Origin: Afipia massiliensis
GTDB taxonomy: Bacteria; Pseudomonadota; Alphaproteobacteria; Rhizobiales; Xanthobacteraceae
Assembly: GCF_001006325.2 (NCBI RefSeq)
Contig: NZ_LBIA02000001.1
Span: forward strand, 62,001 to 126,000
Reading direction: 5' to 3'
DNA length: 64,000 nucleotides
A program made the position numbers and the translations under genes. The notes under the pieces are model-generated. The model saw only the letters and a program-made list of their open reading frames with translations. It had not been told where the DNA came from and did no database searches. This document shows, in pieces, positions 44,237-52,808 of this stretch; within the stretch, counting starts at the first letter, position 1, and each line of letters opens with the position of its first letter.

Positions 44237-45217
44237 ATTCGCCTTCGCTCCCGATGCCTGAATAACCGGCGACCATTTCGCGACTTCAGCCTTGAGATGA
44301 GCAGATAACGCCTGTGGGGTCGCCTGTTCCGGCTTTACCGGCTCGACGCCGAGCGCGGCCATGCGTTCGATAACTTTTGGATCTTTCAGTGCGGCCTGCA
44401 AAGCATCGTTCAGTTTCTTCCGGACGTCAGCCGGCAACCCCTTCGGCGCCCACATTGCATGCCATGCGGCGACCTCGAAGCCCTTGAGGCCGACTTCGTC
44501 GAGGGTCGGCAGGTCCGGCAGAATCTTCAGGCGCTCTTTGGTCGTGGCGGCGTATCCCTTGATCTTGGCGTCCTTGATCTGCGCAGTGGTGGTCGTGGTC
44601 TGGTCGCACATCATGTCGAACTGGCCGCCGAGCAGATCAGACATCGCAGGTCCCGTTCCGCGATAGGACAAGGCGGTCATCTGGGTGTTGACCGCGCTCA
44701 TGAACATGATCGCGCACAGGTGCGATGCAGAACCGATGCCCGCGTGGGCATAGGTCACAGCGGTTTTCTTCTGCTTGACCCAGTCGATCAGGTCCTTGGC
44801 CGTCTTCGGCTCCAGACCGGCCTTGCCAACAATCGTCATCGGCACGTCCGCGATGCGGCCGATGGAATCGAAGTCGTCGATCACATTGTAGCGGAGGTTG
44901 TCGTAGAGCGACGGCGCCGTCGCCTGCGCGATGTGCCAGACCGTGACCATGTATCCATCGGCAGGAGATTTGACGACGCGGGTCATTCCGATGGTGCCGC
45001 CGGCACCGCCGACATTCTCGACGACGATCTGCTGACCCAGCGTTCGGCCCATCGATTCCGCGATCAGGCGAGAGACCGCGTCAGTCGGCCCTCCCGCCGC
45101 AGCCGGAACGATCAATGTGATCGGACGCGACGGAAAGTCCTGTGCCGCAGCCGGTCCGATTCCCGAAATCGACAGCGTGGCAATTGCAACTGCAAATCCT
45201 GCGAAGAATCTTCGCAT
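44234..45217 (-). CDS. Tripartite tricarboxylate transporter-type substrate-binding protein (Bug family)
   Basis: A secreted binding protein of 327 residues. The signal peptide ends near GPAAAQ (residue 26), and the mature part starts DFPSRPITLIVPAAAGGPTD, the Bug/TctC hallmark; ENVGGAGGTIGM follows. These proteins bind carboxylates such as citrate or malate. No TctA/TctB membrane genes are nearby, so it may work with a distant transporter or as a sensor. GGGAGG precedes ATG 45217. It follows the dehydrogenase gene by 75 bases. Confidence 0.9.
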   Translation of the reverse strand: MRRFFAGFAVAIATLSISGIGPAAAQDFPSRPITLIVPAAAGGPTDAVSRLIAESMGRTLGQQIVVENVGGAGGTIGMTRVVKSPADGYMVTVWHIAQATAPSLYDNLRYNVIDDFDSIGRIADVPMTIVGKAGLEPKTAKDLIDWVKQKKTAVTYAHAGIGSASHLCAIMFMSAVNTQMTALSYRGTGPAMSDLLGGQFDMMCDQTTTTTAQIKDAKIKGYAATTKERLKILPDLPTLDEVGLKGFEVAAWHAMWAPKGLPADVRKKLNDALQAALKDPKVIERMAALGVEPVKPEQATPQALSAHLKAEVAKWSPVIQASGAKAN

Positions 45218-45292
45218 CGTGTCCTCCCTGTGTTTTTGTTTCCTCGCGTTATTTTCTTCTTGGCTTTTTTGTTGCTTCGCCCGGGTCCGGGT

Positions 45293-46375
45293 CTAGTTCT
45301 CCTGATTGTCTCCGGCCAGTGCATCGCAGACGGCCTTGGTGACATCGGCAGTTCTTGCTTTTCCGCCCAGGTCCGGCGTGTGCAGTGACTTGTCGGCCGT
45401 TACCTTTTCGATGGCCCGCATCAAGCGCGCCGCTGCGGATGGCTCGCCGAGATGCTCCAGCATCATGACACTGGACCAGAACGTCCCGATCGGATTGGCA
45501 ATCCCCTTGCCGGTGATATCGAAGGCCGAGCCATGGATCGGCTCGAACATCGATGGAAACTGGCGTTCGGGGTTGAGATTGGCGGTCGGCGCGATGCCGA
45601 GCGAGCCTGCCAACGCCGCCGCCAGATCGGACAGAATATCGGCGTGCAGATTGGTCGCGACGATGGTGTCCAGGGTTTCGGGCTTCAGCGTCATCCGCAT
45701 GGTCATGGCATCGACCAGCATCTTGTCCCACGTGACGTCGGGAAATTCGCTGGCGACCTCGGCCGCGATTTCGTCCCACATCACCATCGCATGACGCTGA
45801 GCATTCGACTTGGTCACGACGGTCAAGAATTTGCGCGGCCGTGAGCGCGCCAGTGCGAATGCGAAACGCATGATCCGCGCGACGCCAGCGCGCGTGAACA
45901 TCGACACATCGGTGGCCACTTCCTCGGGCAAGCCGCGATGCACGCGCCCGCCGACGCCAGCGTACTCGCCTTCGGAATTCTCGCGCACGATCACCCAATC
46001 GAGTTCAGGACCGGAAACGTTACGCAACGGGCTGACGATCCCCGGCAGGATGCGCGTCGGGCGGACGTTGGCGTACTGATCGAACGGCTGGCAGATCGCA
46101 AGCCTCAGGCCCCACAACGTAACGTGATCGGGCACGTCGGGTGCGCCTGCGGAGCCGAACAGGATCGCATCGTGGGACTTGATCAGGTCGCGTCCGTTGT
46201 CCGGCATGAACGCGCCGGTTGTCTTGTAACGCTCCGATCCCCAGTCGAAATGATCGAACGCGAACGTGAAACCGCCATCACGCTTTGCGCATGCGGCGAG
46301 CGCTTCGACGCCCGCGGAGATGACCTCGGAGCCGATACCGTCTCCGGGAATGGCAGCAATTCGATAGGTTCTCAC
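45293..46375 (-). CDS. Isocitrate/isopropylmalate family dehydrogenase, tartrate/D-malate-like
   Basis: A 360-residue NAD-linked decarboxylating dehydrogenase. RIAAIPGDGIGSEVISAG opens the protein, the substrate Arg residues are in YANVRPTRILPG and VRENSEGEYAG, and the metal-ligand Asp residues are in DAMTMRM and NLHADILSDL. The NAD-specific site is in EPIHGSAFDITGKGIANPI. VRENSEGEYAGVGG rather than the LeuB motif points to tartrate or D-malate dehydrogenase. GTG 46375 is used, as the longer frame adds an unlike N-terminus. It is divergent from a GntR gene. Confidence 0.88.
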   Translation of the reverse strand: MRTYRIAAIPGDGIGSEVISAGVEALAACAKRDGGFTFAFDHFDWGSERYKTTGAFMPDNGRDLIKSHDAILFGSAGAPDVPDHVTLWGLRLAICQPFDQYANVRPTRILPGIVSPLRNVSGPELDWVIVRENSEGEYAGVGGRVHRGLPEEVATDVSMFTRAGVARIMRFAFALARSRPRKFLTVVTKSNAQRHAMVMWDEIAAEVASEFPDVTWDKMLVDAMTMRMTLKPETLDTIVATNLHADILSDLAAALAGSLGIAPTANLNPERQFPSMFEPIHGSAFDITGKGIANPIGTFWSSVMMLEHLGEPSAAARLMRAIEKVTADKSLHTPDLGGKARTADVTKAVCDALAGDNQEN

Positions 46376-46480
46376 ATGACATCCACTTGTTTGGCCGAAC
46401 CCGACACGAACGCGAACTGCCGTCGCTGAGTGGGCCGGCAAGTCTCGCCTTCTGTCAGCGTCAGCACGCTAAGGGTGCTA

Positions 46481-46496
46481 TCTTCCATGGAAGATG
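46481..46496. promoter_or_regulatory. Candidate GntR operator
   Basis: ATCTTCCATGGAAGAT is a perfect 16-base palindrome in the gap between the divergent dehydrogenase and GntR genes, 105 and 72 bases from their starts. Confidence 0.65.
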
Positions 46497-46568
46497 GTAT
46501 GGATGTCAAGACACCTCGCGCAAGACACAGGCTAGCCTCTATAAGGAAGCGGCAGTCAGGAACCGGAC

Positions 46569-47273
46569 ATGAGTCGCCTTAAAACGCCGATCGCAGAGCC
46601 GCTTGCCAAAGCACCCTCGCTTGTCGCCGACGCCTATCAGGCGTTGAAGGACGCCATTCGCGACAACGCCTTCGCGCCCGGCTACCAGGGCTCGGAGCAG
46701 GAAATCGCGCTTCGGCTTGGCATGAGCCGGACCCCGGTCCATGAGGCTCTGATCCGGCTTCAGGAAGAAGGGCTGGTGCGGGTTCTGCCCAAACGCGGCG
46801 TCACCGTTCTGGCGCTGTCGCCTGACGATATGCGCGAGGTCTATGACGTGATCATCGCCCTCGAAGGCATGGCTGCCGAATTGATCGCCGGTATGAGCGC
46901 GAAAGACCGCCGTCCCATCGTTGCGGCCTTGGAGAGCATCAACGCCGAGATGAAAAATGCGTTGCAGCGCGATGAACTCGACGCATGGGCGCTTGCGGAC
47001 GATCGCTTTCATCGCACCCTGATCGATGGCAGCGGGAACATGCGCCTGGCGCGCCTTGCCAATACCATCATGGATCAATCGCACCGCGCACGCATGATGA
47101 CGCTCCGCCTGCGGGCCAAGCCGACGAAATCGCTCAAGGAGCATCAGGCGATCATCGCCGCCATCAAGAGCGGCGATTCCATGCTGTCCTGCAGCGAAGC
47201 CCAAAGTCACAGGCGGCGCGCGCGCAGCGAACTCCTGCCGCTGCTGGACCAGTTCGGAATGAAACATCTCTGA
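46569..47273 (+). CDS. GntR family regulator with FCD domain
   Basis: A 234-residue regulator. The winged helix spans residues 18-80 (SEQEIALRLGMSRTPVHEAL, then the wing PKRGVTVL), and the FCD domain follows with metal-site residues in LADDRFHRTLID and LKEHQAIIAAI. Such proteins usually sense an organic acid. The gene is divergent from the dehydrogenase and binding-protein genes and runs toward the MFS and hydrolase genes, so it likely governs both arms of the module. Confidence 0.87.
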   Translation: MSRLKTPIAEPLAKAPSLVADAYQALKDAIRDNAFAPGYQGSEQEIALRLGMSRTPVHEALIRLQEEGLVRVLPKRGVTVLALSPDDMREVYDVIIALEGMAAELIAGMSAKDRRPIVAALESINAEMKNALQRDELDAWALADDRFHRTLIDGSGNMRLARLANTIMDQSHRARMMTLRLRAKPTKSLKEHQAIIAAIKSGDSMLSCSEAQSHRRRARSELLPLLDQFGMKHL

Positions 47274-47381
47274 CGCGTCGCCCGCGATTGCATAGGCGCA
47301 TTCGCAAACTGCACCTGCTCCTGACCGGCGAATTGCGGTTCATAGACATATGAGTCGCGATTTGTCCTCCGGGCGTGCCCG

Positions 47382-48620
47382 ATGACCCCCATCACCCCGG
47401 ACATGAAACCGGGCATGAAGCCGGTCCACATCGCGCTCAACGTGCTGGCGCTGTGCTTCATGTTGTCCGTGCTCGGGCGCGGACTTGGCGAAACCTTCAC
47501 CGTTTTCCTGTTGCCGATCTCGCAGACCTTCGGCTGGGACCGGGCGGAAATCATCTCCATCTACTCGCTGGCAGCGCTGGCCGGCGGCCTTTCGGCCCCC
47601 ATCATCGGCCGGCTGTTCGACCGGTCCGGCCCCCGCGCCGTCTACTCATTGGGACTGCTGTTGCTCGGCTGCGCGTTCCTCGCCGCCGCCCATGCGCAGC
47701 AGCTCTGGCAACTCCAAGTCAGCCTTGGCCTGTGCGCCGGTTTCGGTGTCGCCTGTATCGGCAACGTCCCCAATTCGATCCTGCTCGGACGATGGTTCGG
47801 CCCGAAACTGCCGACCGCGATGGCCGTGGTCTACTCCGCGATGGGCGCGGGCGTGCTGATCCTGTTGCCGCTGTCGCAGGTTCTGATCGACCGACTGGGC
47901 TGGCGCGGCGCGTATCAGATCTTCGGCGGAACGGCGCTGATCCTGCTCGTTCCGCTGCTGTTCTTGCCGTGGAAACTGTTCGCGTCGGGCTCTGCCACGC
48001 TCGCCAAAAACGCCGCCGCCGAAGCCATCGACGAGGGCTGGACGTTGCTCAGCGCCATGCGCCATCACGCATTCTGGGCGCTGTTCTGGACATTCTTCTT
48101 CACCGCGGTCGGCATGTTCGCGCTCTCGGCGCAGATCGTCGCCTATCTGGTCGATGCCGGGTTTCCGCCGCTGCAGGCCGCGACCGCGTGGGGTTTCAGC
48201 GGCGTGGTGCTGCTGTTCGGAATGCTCGGCGTCACCTGGCTCGACGGCGTTATCGGACGTCGCCGCACGGTGCTGTTCAGCTACGCGCTATCGATTATCG
48301 GGATCGGCCTGCTCTGGCTGCTGAAATCGTATCCCAATGTCTGGCTGCTGACCGCATTCGTCGTGACATTCGGCAGCATGATAGGCTCGCGCGGCCCGCT
48401 GATCACCGCAACCGCGATGAAAATCTTTCGCGGCGAGCGAGTCGGCACCATCTATGGGACGATCACCATCGGCAGCGGCCTTGGCTCGGCGTTCGGTTCG
48501 TGGGCCGGCGGTCTGATCCACGACATGACGGGAGGCTACGACGCGCTGCTGCTGTTTGCCCTCATCAGCGTGATCCTCGGCATGATCCCGTTTCTCGTGG
48601 TCCCCGCCCTGCGGCAGTGA
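47382..48620 (+). CDS. Major facilitator superfamily transporter
   Basis: A 412-residue twelve-segment carrier; the TM2-3 loop has GRLFDRSGPRAVYS and the second half repeats with GVIGRRRTVLFS. It resembles the MFS protein at 2.6-3.9 kb in its N-terminal FGWDRAEIISIYS pattern, placing it in the same monocarboxylate-like branch. It starts 108 bases after the GntR gene. The organic acid or ester handled by this module is the likely cargo. Confidence 0.85.
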   Translation: MTPITPDMKPGMKPVHIALNVLALCFMLSVLGRGLGETFTVFLLPISQTFGWDRAEIISIYSLAALAGGLSAPIIGRLFDRSGPRAVYSLGLLLLGCAFLAAAHAQQLWQLQVSLGLCAGFGVACIGNVPNSILLGRWFGPKLPTAMAVVYSAMGAGVLILLPLSQVLIDRLGWRGAYQIFGGTALILLVPLLFLPWKLFASGSATLAKNAAAEAIDEGWTLLSAMRHHAFWALFWTFFFTAVGMFALSAQIVAYLVDAGFPPLQAATAWGFSGVVLLFGMLGVTWLDGVIGRRRTVLFSYALSIIGIGLLWLLKSYPNVWLLTAFVVTFGSMIGSRGPLITATAMKIFRGERVGTIYGTITIGSGLGSAFGSWAGGLIHDMTGGYDALLLFALISVILGMIPFLVVPALRQ

Positions 48621-48694
48621 CCGCGAACATCCCGGTTGCGCCGGTGTCCCGGAGTTGCGATCATCATGAAACGATGAAAACCGGAGATGTTGTC

Positions 48695-49549
48695 ATGAGC
48701 GCGCCTGTCGATGCACCGGATTGGCGCAGACTGACTCAGGACCAACTCGATCTCGGTTTCAACAACACGATCCATGTGCCCGAGACGTCAACAATCGTTG
48801 CCGAGTGGGACAGGCTGTCCGCCGAAATGCGCGCACGCCACCCGCAGTCTCTTGATCTTCGTTATGGTCCGCGCGAGCGCAACCGGATCGATTTCCTGAA
48901 AGCTAACAACGGCGGTCCCACGCTGGTCTTTATTCACGGCGGCTACTGGCAGACACGCGCGAAGGAAACCTTCGCGTTCTGCGCCCGCGGGCCGATGGCG
49001 CACGGCATCAACGTCGCCCTGATCGGCTACACGCTCGCGCCCGACGCGACGCTCGACCAGATCGTGGACGAAGTCCGCACCGGCATCGACACCCTCGTCA
49101 ACGAACTGCCCGCGCTCGGCAGCAGCGCGGACAATATGGTCGTGTCGGGCTGGTCTGCAGGCGGGCATCTGTCGTCCATGACGCTTGGGCATCCGCACAT
49201 CAAGGCGGGGCTTCTCATCAGCGGGATCTACGATCTCGAACCGATCCGCCACAGCTATCTGAACGCCAAGCTCGGCCTGGACGAAGCCATGAGCCGCCGC
49301 AACTCTCCGGTGCTGCAACCGGGCGGCGTGGACAAGCCTCTCGTCGTTGTCGCCGGAAGTGGAGAACTGCCGCTGCTGCGCAAGCAATCCGCCGACTTCG
49401 CCGCGCACCGCGCGGTGCATGGGCTTCCGGTCGTCTACGAGGAAATCCCCGGCGCGAACCATTTCACCATGATGGATGAACTGGCGTCGCCGTCCGGCCG
49501 CCTGATAACGCTGGTCCGTCAGTTGTTCGGGCAAATTTCCAGCAGCTAG
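48695..49549 (+). CDS. Alpha/beta hydrolase, arylformamidase/esterase-like
   Basis: A 284-residue hydrolase. The oxyanion motif VFIHGGYW and the nucleophile motif VSGWSAGGHL are those of kynurenine formamidase-like and HSL-type esterases; the catalytic His is probably in PGANHFTMMD. GGAG eight bases before ATG 48695 decides the start, though a longer frame exists. The final TAG lies inside the left CTAG of repeat E2, so the repeat sets the C-terminus. It may hydrolyse an ester or amide to release the acid used by the module. Confidence 0.85.
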   Translation: MSAPVDAPDWRRLTQDQLDLGFNNTIHVPETSTIVAEWDRLSAEMRARHPQSLDLRYGPRERNRIDFLKANNGGPTLVFIHGGYWQTRAKETFAFCARGPMAHGINVALIGYTLAPDATLDQIVDEVRTGIDTLVNELPALGSSADNMVVSGWSAGGHLSSMTLGHPHIKAGLLISGIYDLEPIRHSYLNAKLGLDEAMSRRNSPVLQPGGVDKPLVVVAGSGELPLLRKQSADFAAHRAVHGLPVVYEEIPGANHFTMMDELASPSGRLITLVRQLFGQISSS

Positions 49550-49709
49550 TGTGGTGGTTCGCAAGTCCGCATCATTTCCACAGCGCCGTCATTTGCGGAC
49601 TTGCGAACCAAAACCACACTAGAATCATAGCTTCTAGTGTCCTTTTGAATCCGAAGTTCGCTACGGAAAGTGCCGCAAAATGAAGCGAACTTCGGATTCG
49701 GGACGCTAG
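49546..49709. repeat. Family E composite repeat, copy E2
   Basis: First hairpin from CTAGTGTGGTGGTTCGCAAG to CTTGCGAACCAAAACCACACTAG (49546-49622, right arm quoted in part: CCAAAACCACACTAG); second from CTAGTGTCCTTTTGAATCC to GGATTCGGGACGCTAG (49634-49709). It is in the same orientation as E1. Its first CTAG contains the stop codon of the hydrolase gene. Confidence 0.9.
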
Positions 49710-49827
49710 GGCGAGCACTCATAGTGCCGAGCTCGGTTGGCGCGGCGAGATCGATGTCTGCATTGAGTCCGCGTTCGCCGATTCGTGCCGCAACCTGATC
49801 TCGCAGCATCGTCCGGATATTGAGGAT
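49710..49827. other. Gap with no clear gene
   Basis: The sequence between repeat E2 and the ABM-like gene stop shows a short minus-strand frame (LRDQVAARIGERGLNADIDL) that runs into the repeat. It may be the remnant of a gene cut by the repeat, but this is speculative. Confidence 0.25.
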
Positions 49828-50121
49828 TCAGAGGTCGAGCACAACGGTTCCCGAAACGGCATCTGTCATGCCGCGTCCGTCACCCTGATCTTCGAGAAGG
49901 GACCTGAAGCTGTCGAGTGTCTCGATCATTGCGGGTCGCGCAGCAACCAGCGCTTCCTGACTGGACCACGATCCGATGAGGCAAAACGTTTGCTCGCCGG
50001 TCTGTATGCTAAAGCCACGCTCGAGGCCCGGCCATTTGGCCTTGCCGTTCCGGTGCGCATCGAGGAAGGCGGCCTCTTCGCCGGACTTCACCCTGAACTT
50101 GACTACATTGTAGACCTGCAT
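49828..50121 (-). CDS. ABM-like dimeric alpha/beta barrel protein, unknown function
   Basis: A 97-residue protein beginning MQVYNVVKFRVKSGEEAAF, which resembles the antibiotic-biosynthesis-monooxygenase fold (ferredoxin-like beta-alpha-beta). It lacks the Asn/Trp/His triad of heme-degrading IsdG types. GGAG six bases before ATG 50121 decides the start; the frame extends to 50133. Function is unknown. It is 113 bases downstream of the M20 gene and could be read with it. Confidence 0.65.
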   Translation of the reverse strand: MQVYNVVKFRVKSGEEAAFLDAHRNGKAKWPGLERGFSIQTGEQTFCLIGSWSSQEALVAARPAMIETLDSFRSLLEDQGDGRGMTDAVSGTVVLDL

Positions 50122-50233
50122 GATGCGCTCCAATGTGTTGAAGGGGATGGCATTTCCCTTGCTTCATCGTCATTCGAGGCGCCCAAGCGCGCGCCTCTCG
50201 ATGACAGTCCCGGGCAGAATCCGAATTCGCTCT

Positions 50234-51400
50234 TCACGCTACCATCGGCATCCGCTGCTCGATAATTCGCGAGAACAGACTGGCCCCGACGGGCAAAATC
50301 TTGTCGTCGAGAATGAACCCGGGATTGTGCAGCGGCACGCTTCCCTCATGACCCAGCCAGAAATAGGCACCGGGCACCGCAAGCAGCATGTCGGCGAAAT
50401 CCTCGCTGCCCATTTTTGGCGTCGGAGTTGTCAGCACATTCTCGCCGCCGACGACCTCGCGGGCCACGTCCGCCACGAAATGCGACTGCTCCTCGTGATT
50501 GACCAGCACCGAGAAGATGTCGCGGATCTCCACCTTGATCTCGACCTGAAACGCCGCCGCCATGCCGGCTGCGATGGTGCGCATCCGGTCGCGGATCTTT
50601 TCCCGGACCTTCTCGGAAAAGGTCCGCACGGTGCCGGCCAGCGTCGCCTCGCCCGGAATGACATTATAGGCCGAACCCGCATGGATCTGCGTGATCGACA
50701 GCACCGCGGATTTCAGCGGGTCGACATTGCGGCTGACGATGGTCTGCAGCGCCTGCCCCAGCGTCATCGCGATCACGACCGGATCGCGGGACATTTCTGG
50801 CATAGCGCCGTGGCTGCCATAGCCGGTGATGGTGATGTCGAAGAAATCCGCGCAGGCCATGCTCGGCCCGGGAAAGATCGCGACCTGGTTCGGCGCAAGC
50901 TGAGGGGCGTTGTGCAGCCCGTAAACCTCATCCAGCGGAAATTTCTCGAACAGCCCGTCCTTGATCATGGCGCGCGCGCCCCCGAGCCCTTCCTCGGCGG
51001 GCTGGAAAATGAAAGCCACCGTGCCGTCGAAATTACGCGTTTGTGCCAGATAGCGCGCCGTGCCGAGCAGGATGGTGGTGTGCCCGTCATGGCCGCAGCC
51101 ATGAAAGCGATCGGGAATCGTCGAGCGCCAGCTCAGATTGGTCTTTTCCTCCATCGGCAGCGCGTCCATGTCGGCGCGCAGGCCGATCCGCCTGTTGCCG
51201 CCGCCCTTGCCTTTCAGCAGGCCGACCACGCCGGTGCCGCCGATGCCGCGATGCACCTCGATGCCCCACCCGGCGAGCTTCTCGGCGACGATGCCGGAGG
51301 TGCGGTGTTCCTCGAAGCCGATTTCCGGATGCGCATGAAGATCGCGGCGGATGGCGGTGAGGTCGTCGGCGAAGCTGTCGATGAGTTCAATATTGGGCAT
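50234..51400 (-). CDS. M20 family amidohydrolase (hippurate hydrolase / N-acyl-amino-acid hydrolase-like)
   Basis: A 388-residue metallohydrolase. HPEIGFEEHRTSGIVAEKLA near the N-terminus, the metal site GCGHDGHTTI, the catalytic Glu pair in FQPAEEG and the dimerisation domain insert are typical. It removes acyl groups from amino acids or similar amides. It lies 61 bases behind another M20 gene, so the two are likely cotranscribed. The natural substrate is unknown. Confidence 0.9.
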   Translation of the reverse strand: MPNIELIDSFADDLTAIRRDLHAHPEIGFEEHRTSGIVAEKLAGWGIEVHRGIGGTGVVGLLKGKGGGNRRIGLRADMDALPMEEKTNLSWRSTIPDRFHGCGHDGHTTILLGTARYLAQTRNFDGTVAFIFQPAEEGLGGARAMIKDGLFEKFPLDEVYGLHNAPQLAPNQVAIFPGPSMACADFFDITITGYGSHGAMPEMSRDPVVIAMTLGQALQTIVSRNVDPLKSAVLSITQIHAGSAYNVIPGEATLAGTVRTFSEKVREKIRDRMRTIAAGMAAAFQVEIKVEIRDIFSVLVNHEEQSHFVADVAREVVGGENVLTTPTPKMGSEDFADMLLAVPGAYFWLGHEGSVPLHNPGFILDDKILPVGASLFSRIIEQRMPMVA

Positions 51401-51461
51401 GCGGCATCATCCATTTTTTCATGAAGATTGTAGCCAGGCAAAGCGCGGGCATCTTGGCAAA

Positions 51462-52595
51462 TCATTGCAGGCTGGCCAAGAGACCGGCCATCAAACGTCC
51501 GCGTTCGACCAGGCTGTCGACCTCGATATGCTCGTTGAGGGTATGATAATCCGCGCCGCGCACGCCGAGGCTGTCCAGCGTCGGCAGCCCCATCGCGCCG
51601 GTGAAATTTCCGTCCGAGCCACCGCCCGAACTGCCGTGGATCAGATCGAGGCCGATGGTTTTCCCCACCGCCCGCGCCTGCTCATAAAGCGCCATGGTTC
51701 CGGCATTGGGTTCCCAGACCGGCCGCGTCACGCCGCGCGTCACCTTGAACGTCACGTCATTTGTCGTGCCGTTCAGCGCCAGCATCCGCTCAACCCCGCG
51801 ATCGAGATCGGCCTGGCGTTTCGCCATGCTGAGTGCCTCGCCGCGGCAGCTCGACGCCACGCAGTTGACCCACTGCCCGCCATGAACGACGCCGACGCTG
51901 AAGGTGCAGTCGTCGCCGGTCATGCCGTCGATGGCAATGATCTGCCGTGCCATTTCGCGGATTGCGGATCGTCCAGCGGCGAGTGTTGCGCCGGCGTGGC
52001 TCGGCTTGCCGGCAGCTTCCAGATTGAACCGCGCAATTGCGTAGCGGCCCGTGGTGACGCCTGCATTCTTGAACGCCGGTTCCGGCACCAGCACATACTT
52101 GTTGCGCGCCGCTTCCGCCTCGATGATGTCGCGCGTGCTCGGCGTGCCGACTTCCTCGTCCGGCGTGAAAAGAACCGTGACCGGCAGCGGCGTCGCAATC
52201 GACGCCCTCTGCAGTTGCAGGATGGCTTCGAGCGCGGCGTAATTGCCGCCCTTCATGTCGAGGATGCCCGGCCCGTAACACTTGCCGCCCTCGCGCCGCC
52301 ACGGCAGCTTTTGCAGGGTGCCGATCGGATGAACGGTATCCATGTGTCCCGCGATCAGGATGCCCGGCTGTCCCTGATTGGGGTGCGGAAATCGCGCCCG
52401 GATACAGCCGCCAAAACCCTGCCGCCCGGAGATCGTTTCAATCGTGGCCCCGCCGATCGCCATGTCGCGCGCGGCAAGTTCAAGCATGCGATTGACCGCG
52501 GCGGCGTCCCAGGTCGGACTTTCGCATTCAATCCACGGACGCAGGCCCGCCAGCATCGTCTCGGCATTAAACGGAAGTGAGGTGGGATCGATCAA
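51462..52595 (-). CDS. M20 family peptidase, carboxypeptidase G2-like
   Basis: A metallopeptidase of about 377 residues. IAGHMDTVHPIG has the first metal-ligand His and Asp, DMKGGNYAAL the bridging Asp, and FTPDEEVGTPS the catalytic and ligand Glu pair. HGSSGGGSDGNFTGAMGLPT at the C-terminus matches the glutamate carboxypeptidase group. TTG 52595 has GAGAGGA upstream and restores the expected N-terminal PTSLPFNAETMLAGLRPW; ATG 52556 is the alternative. It is divergent from a DMT transporter. Confidence 0.88.
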   Translation of the reverse strand: MIDPTSLPFNAETMLAGLRPWIECESPTWDAAAVNRMLELAARDMAIGGATIETISGRQGFGGCIRARFPHPNQGQPGILIAGHMDTVHPIGTLQKLPWRREGGKCYGPGILDMKGGNYAALEAILQLQRASIATPLPVTVLFTPDEEVGTPSTRDIIEAEAARNKYVLVPEPAFKNAGVTTGRYAIARFNLEAAGKPSHAGATLAAGRSAIREMARQIIAIDGMTGDDCTFSVGVVHGGQWVNCVASSCRGEALSMAKRQADLDRGVERMLALNGTTNDVTFKVTRGVTRPVWEPNAGTMALYEQARAVGKTIGLDLIHGSSGGGSDGNFTGAMGLPTLDSLGVRGADYHTLNEHIEVDSLVERGRLMAGLLASLQ

Positions 52596-52808
52596 GGCGC
52601 TGTCCTCTCGTTTTGCTTCTTTACGGCAGGAACTGACGCCCCGCTCGCACCGGATCGTTGCAGGTTCGGCAGCCGATTCAAGATGCAAACTTGCCGGGGC
52701 TGATGTCAGTTTGGCGATGTTGCCTGCCGGAATCAGATTGCGTATGCAGGCCCCAATCTCATTGGGAAGGTTTGCGATGTCGATTTGCGCTGCAACACAG
52801 GTGGGTTT

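Noticed and set aside
47375-49549. A 724-residue frame running through the MFS gene into the hydrolase gene
   Set aside because: The first 440 codons are out of frame with the MFS protein; only the part from 48695 is a real gene, with its own ribosome site. It is not a fusion.
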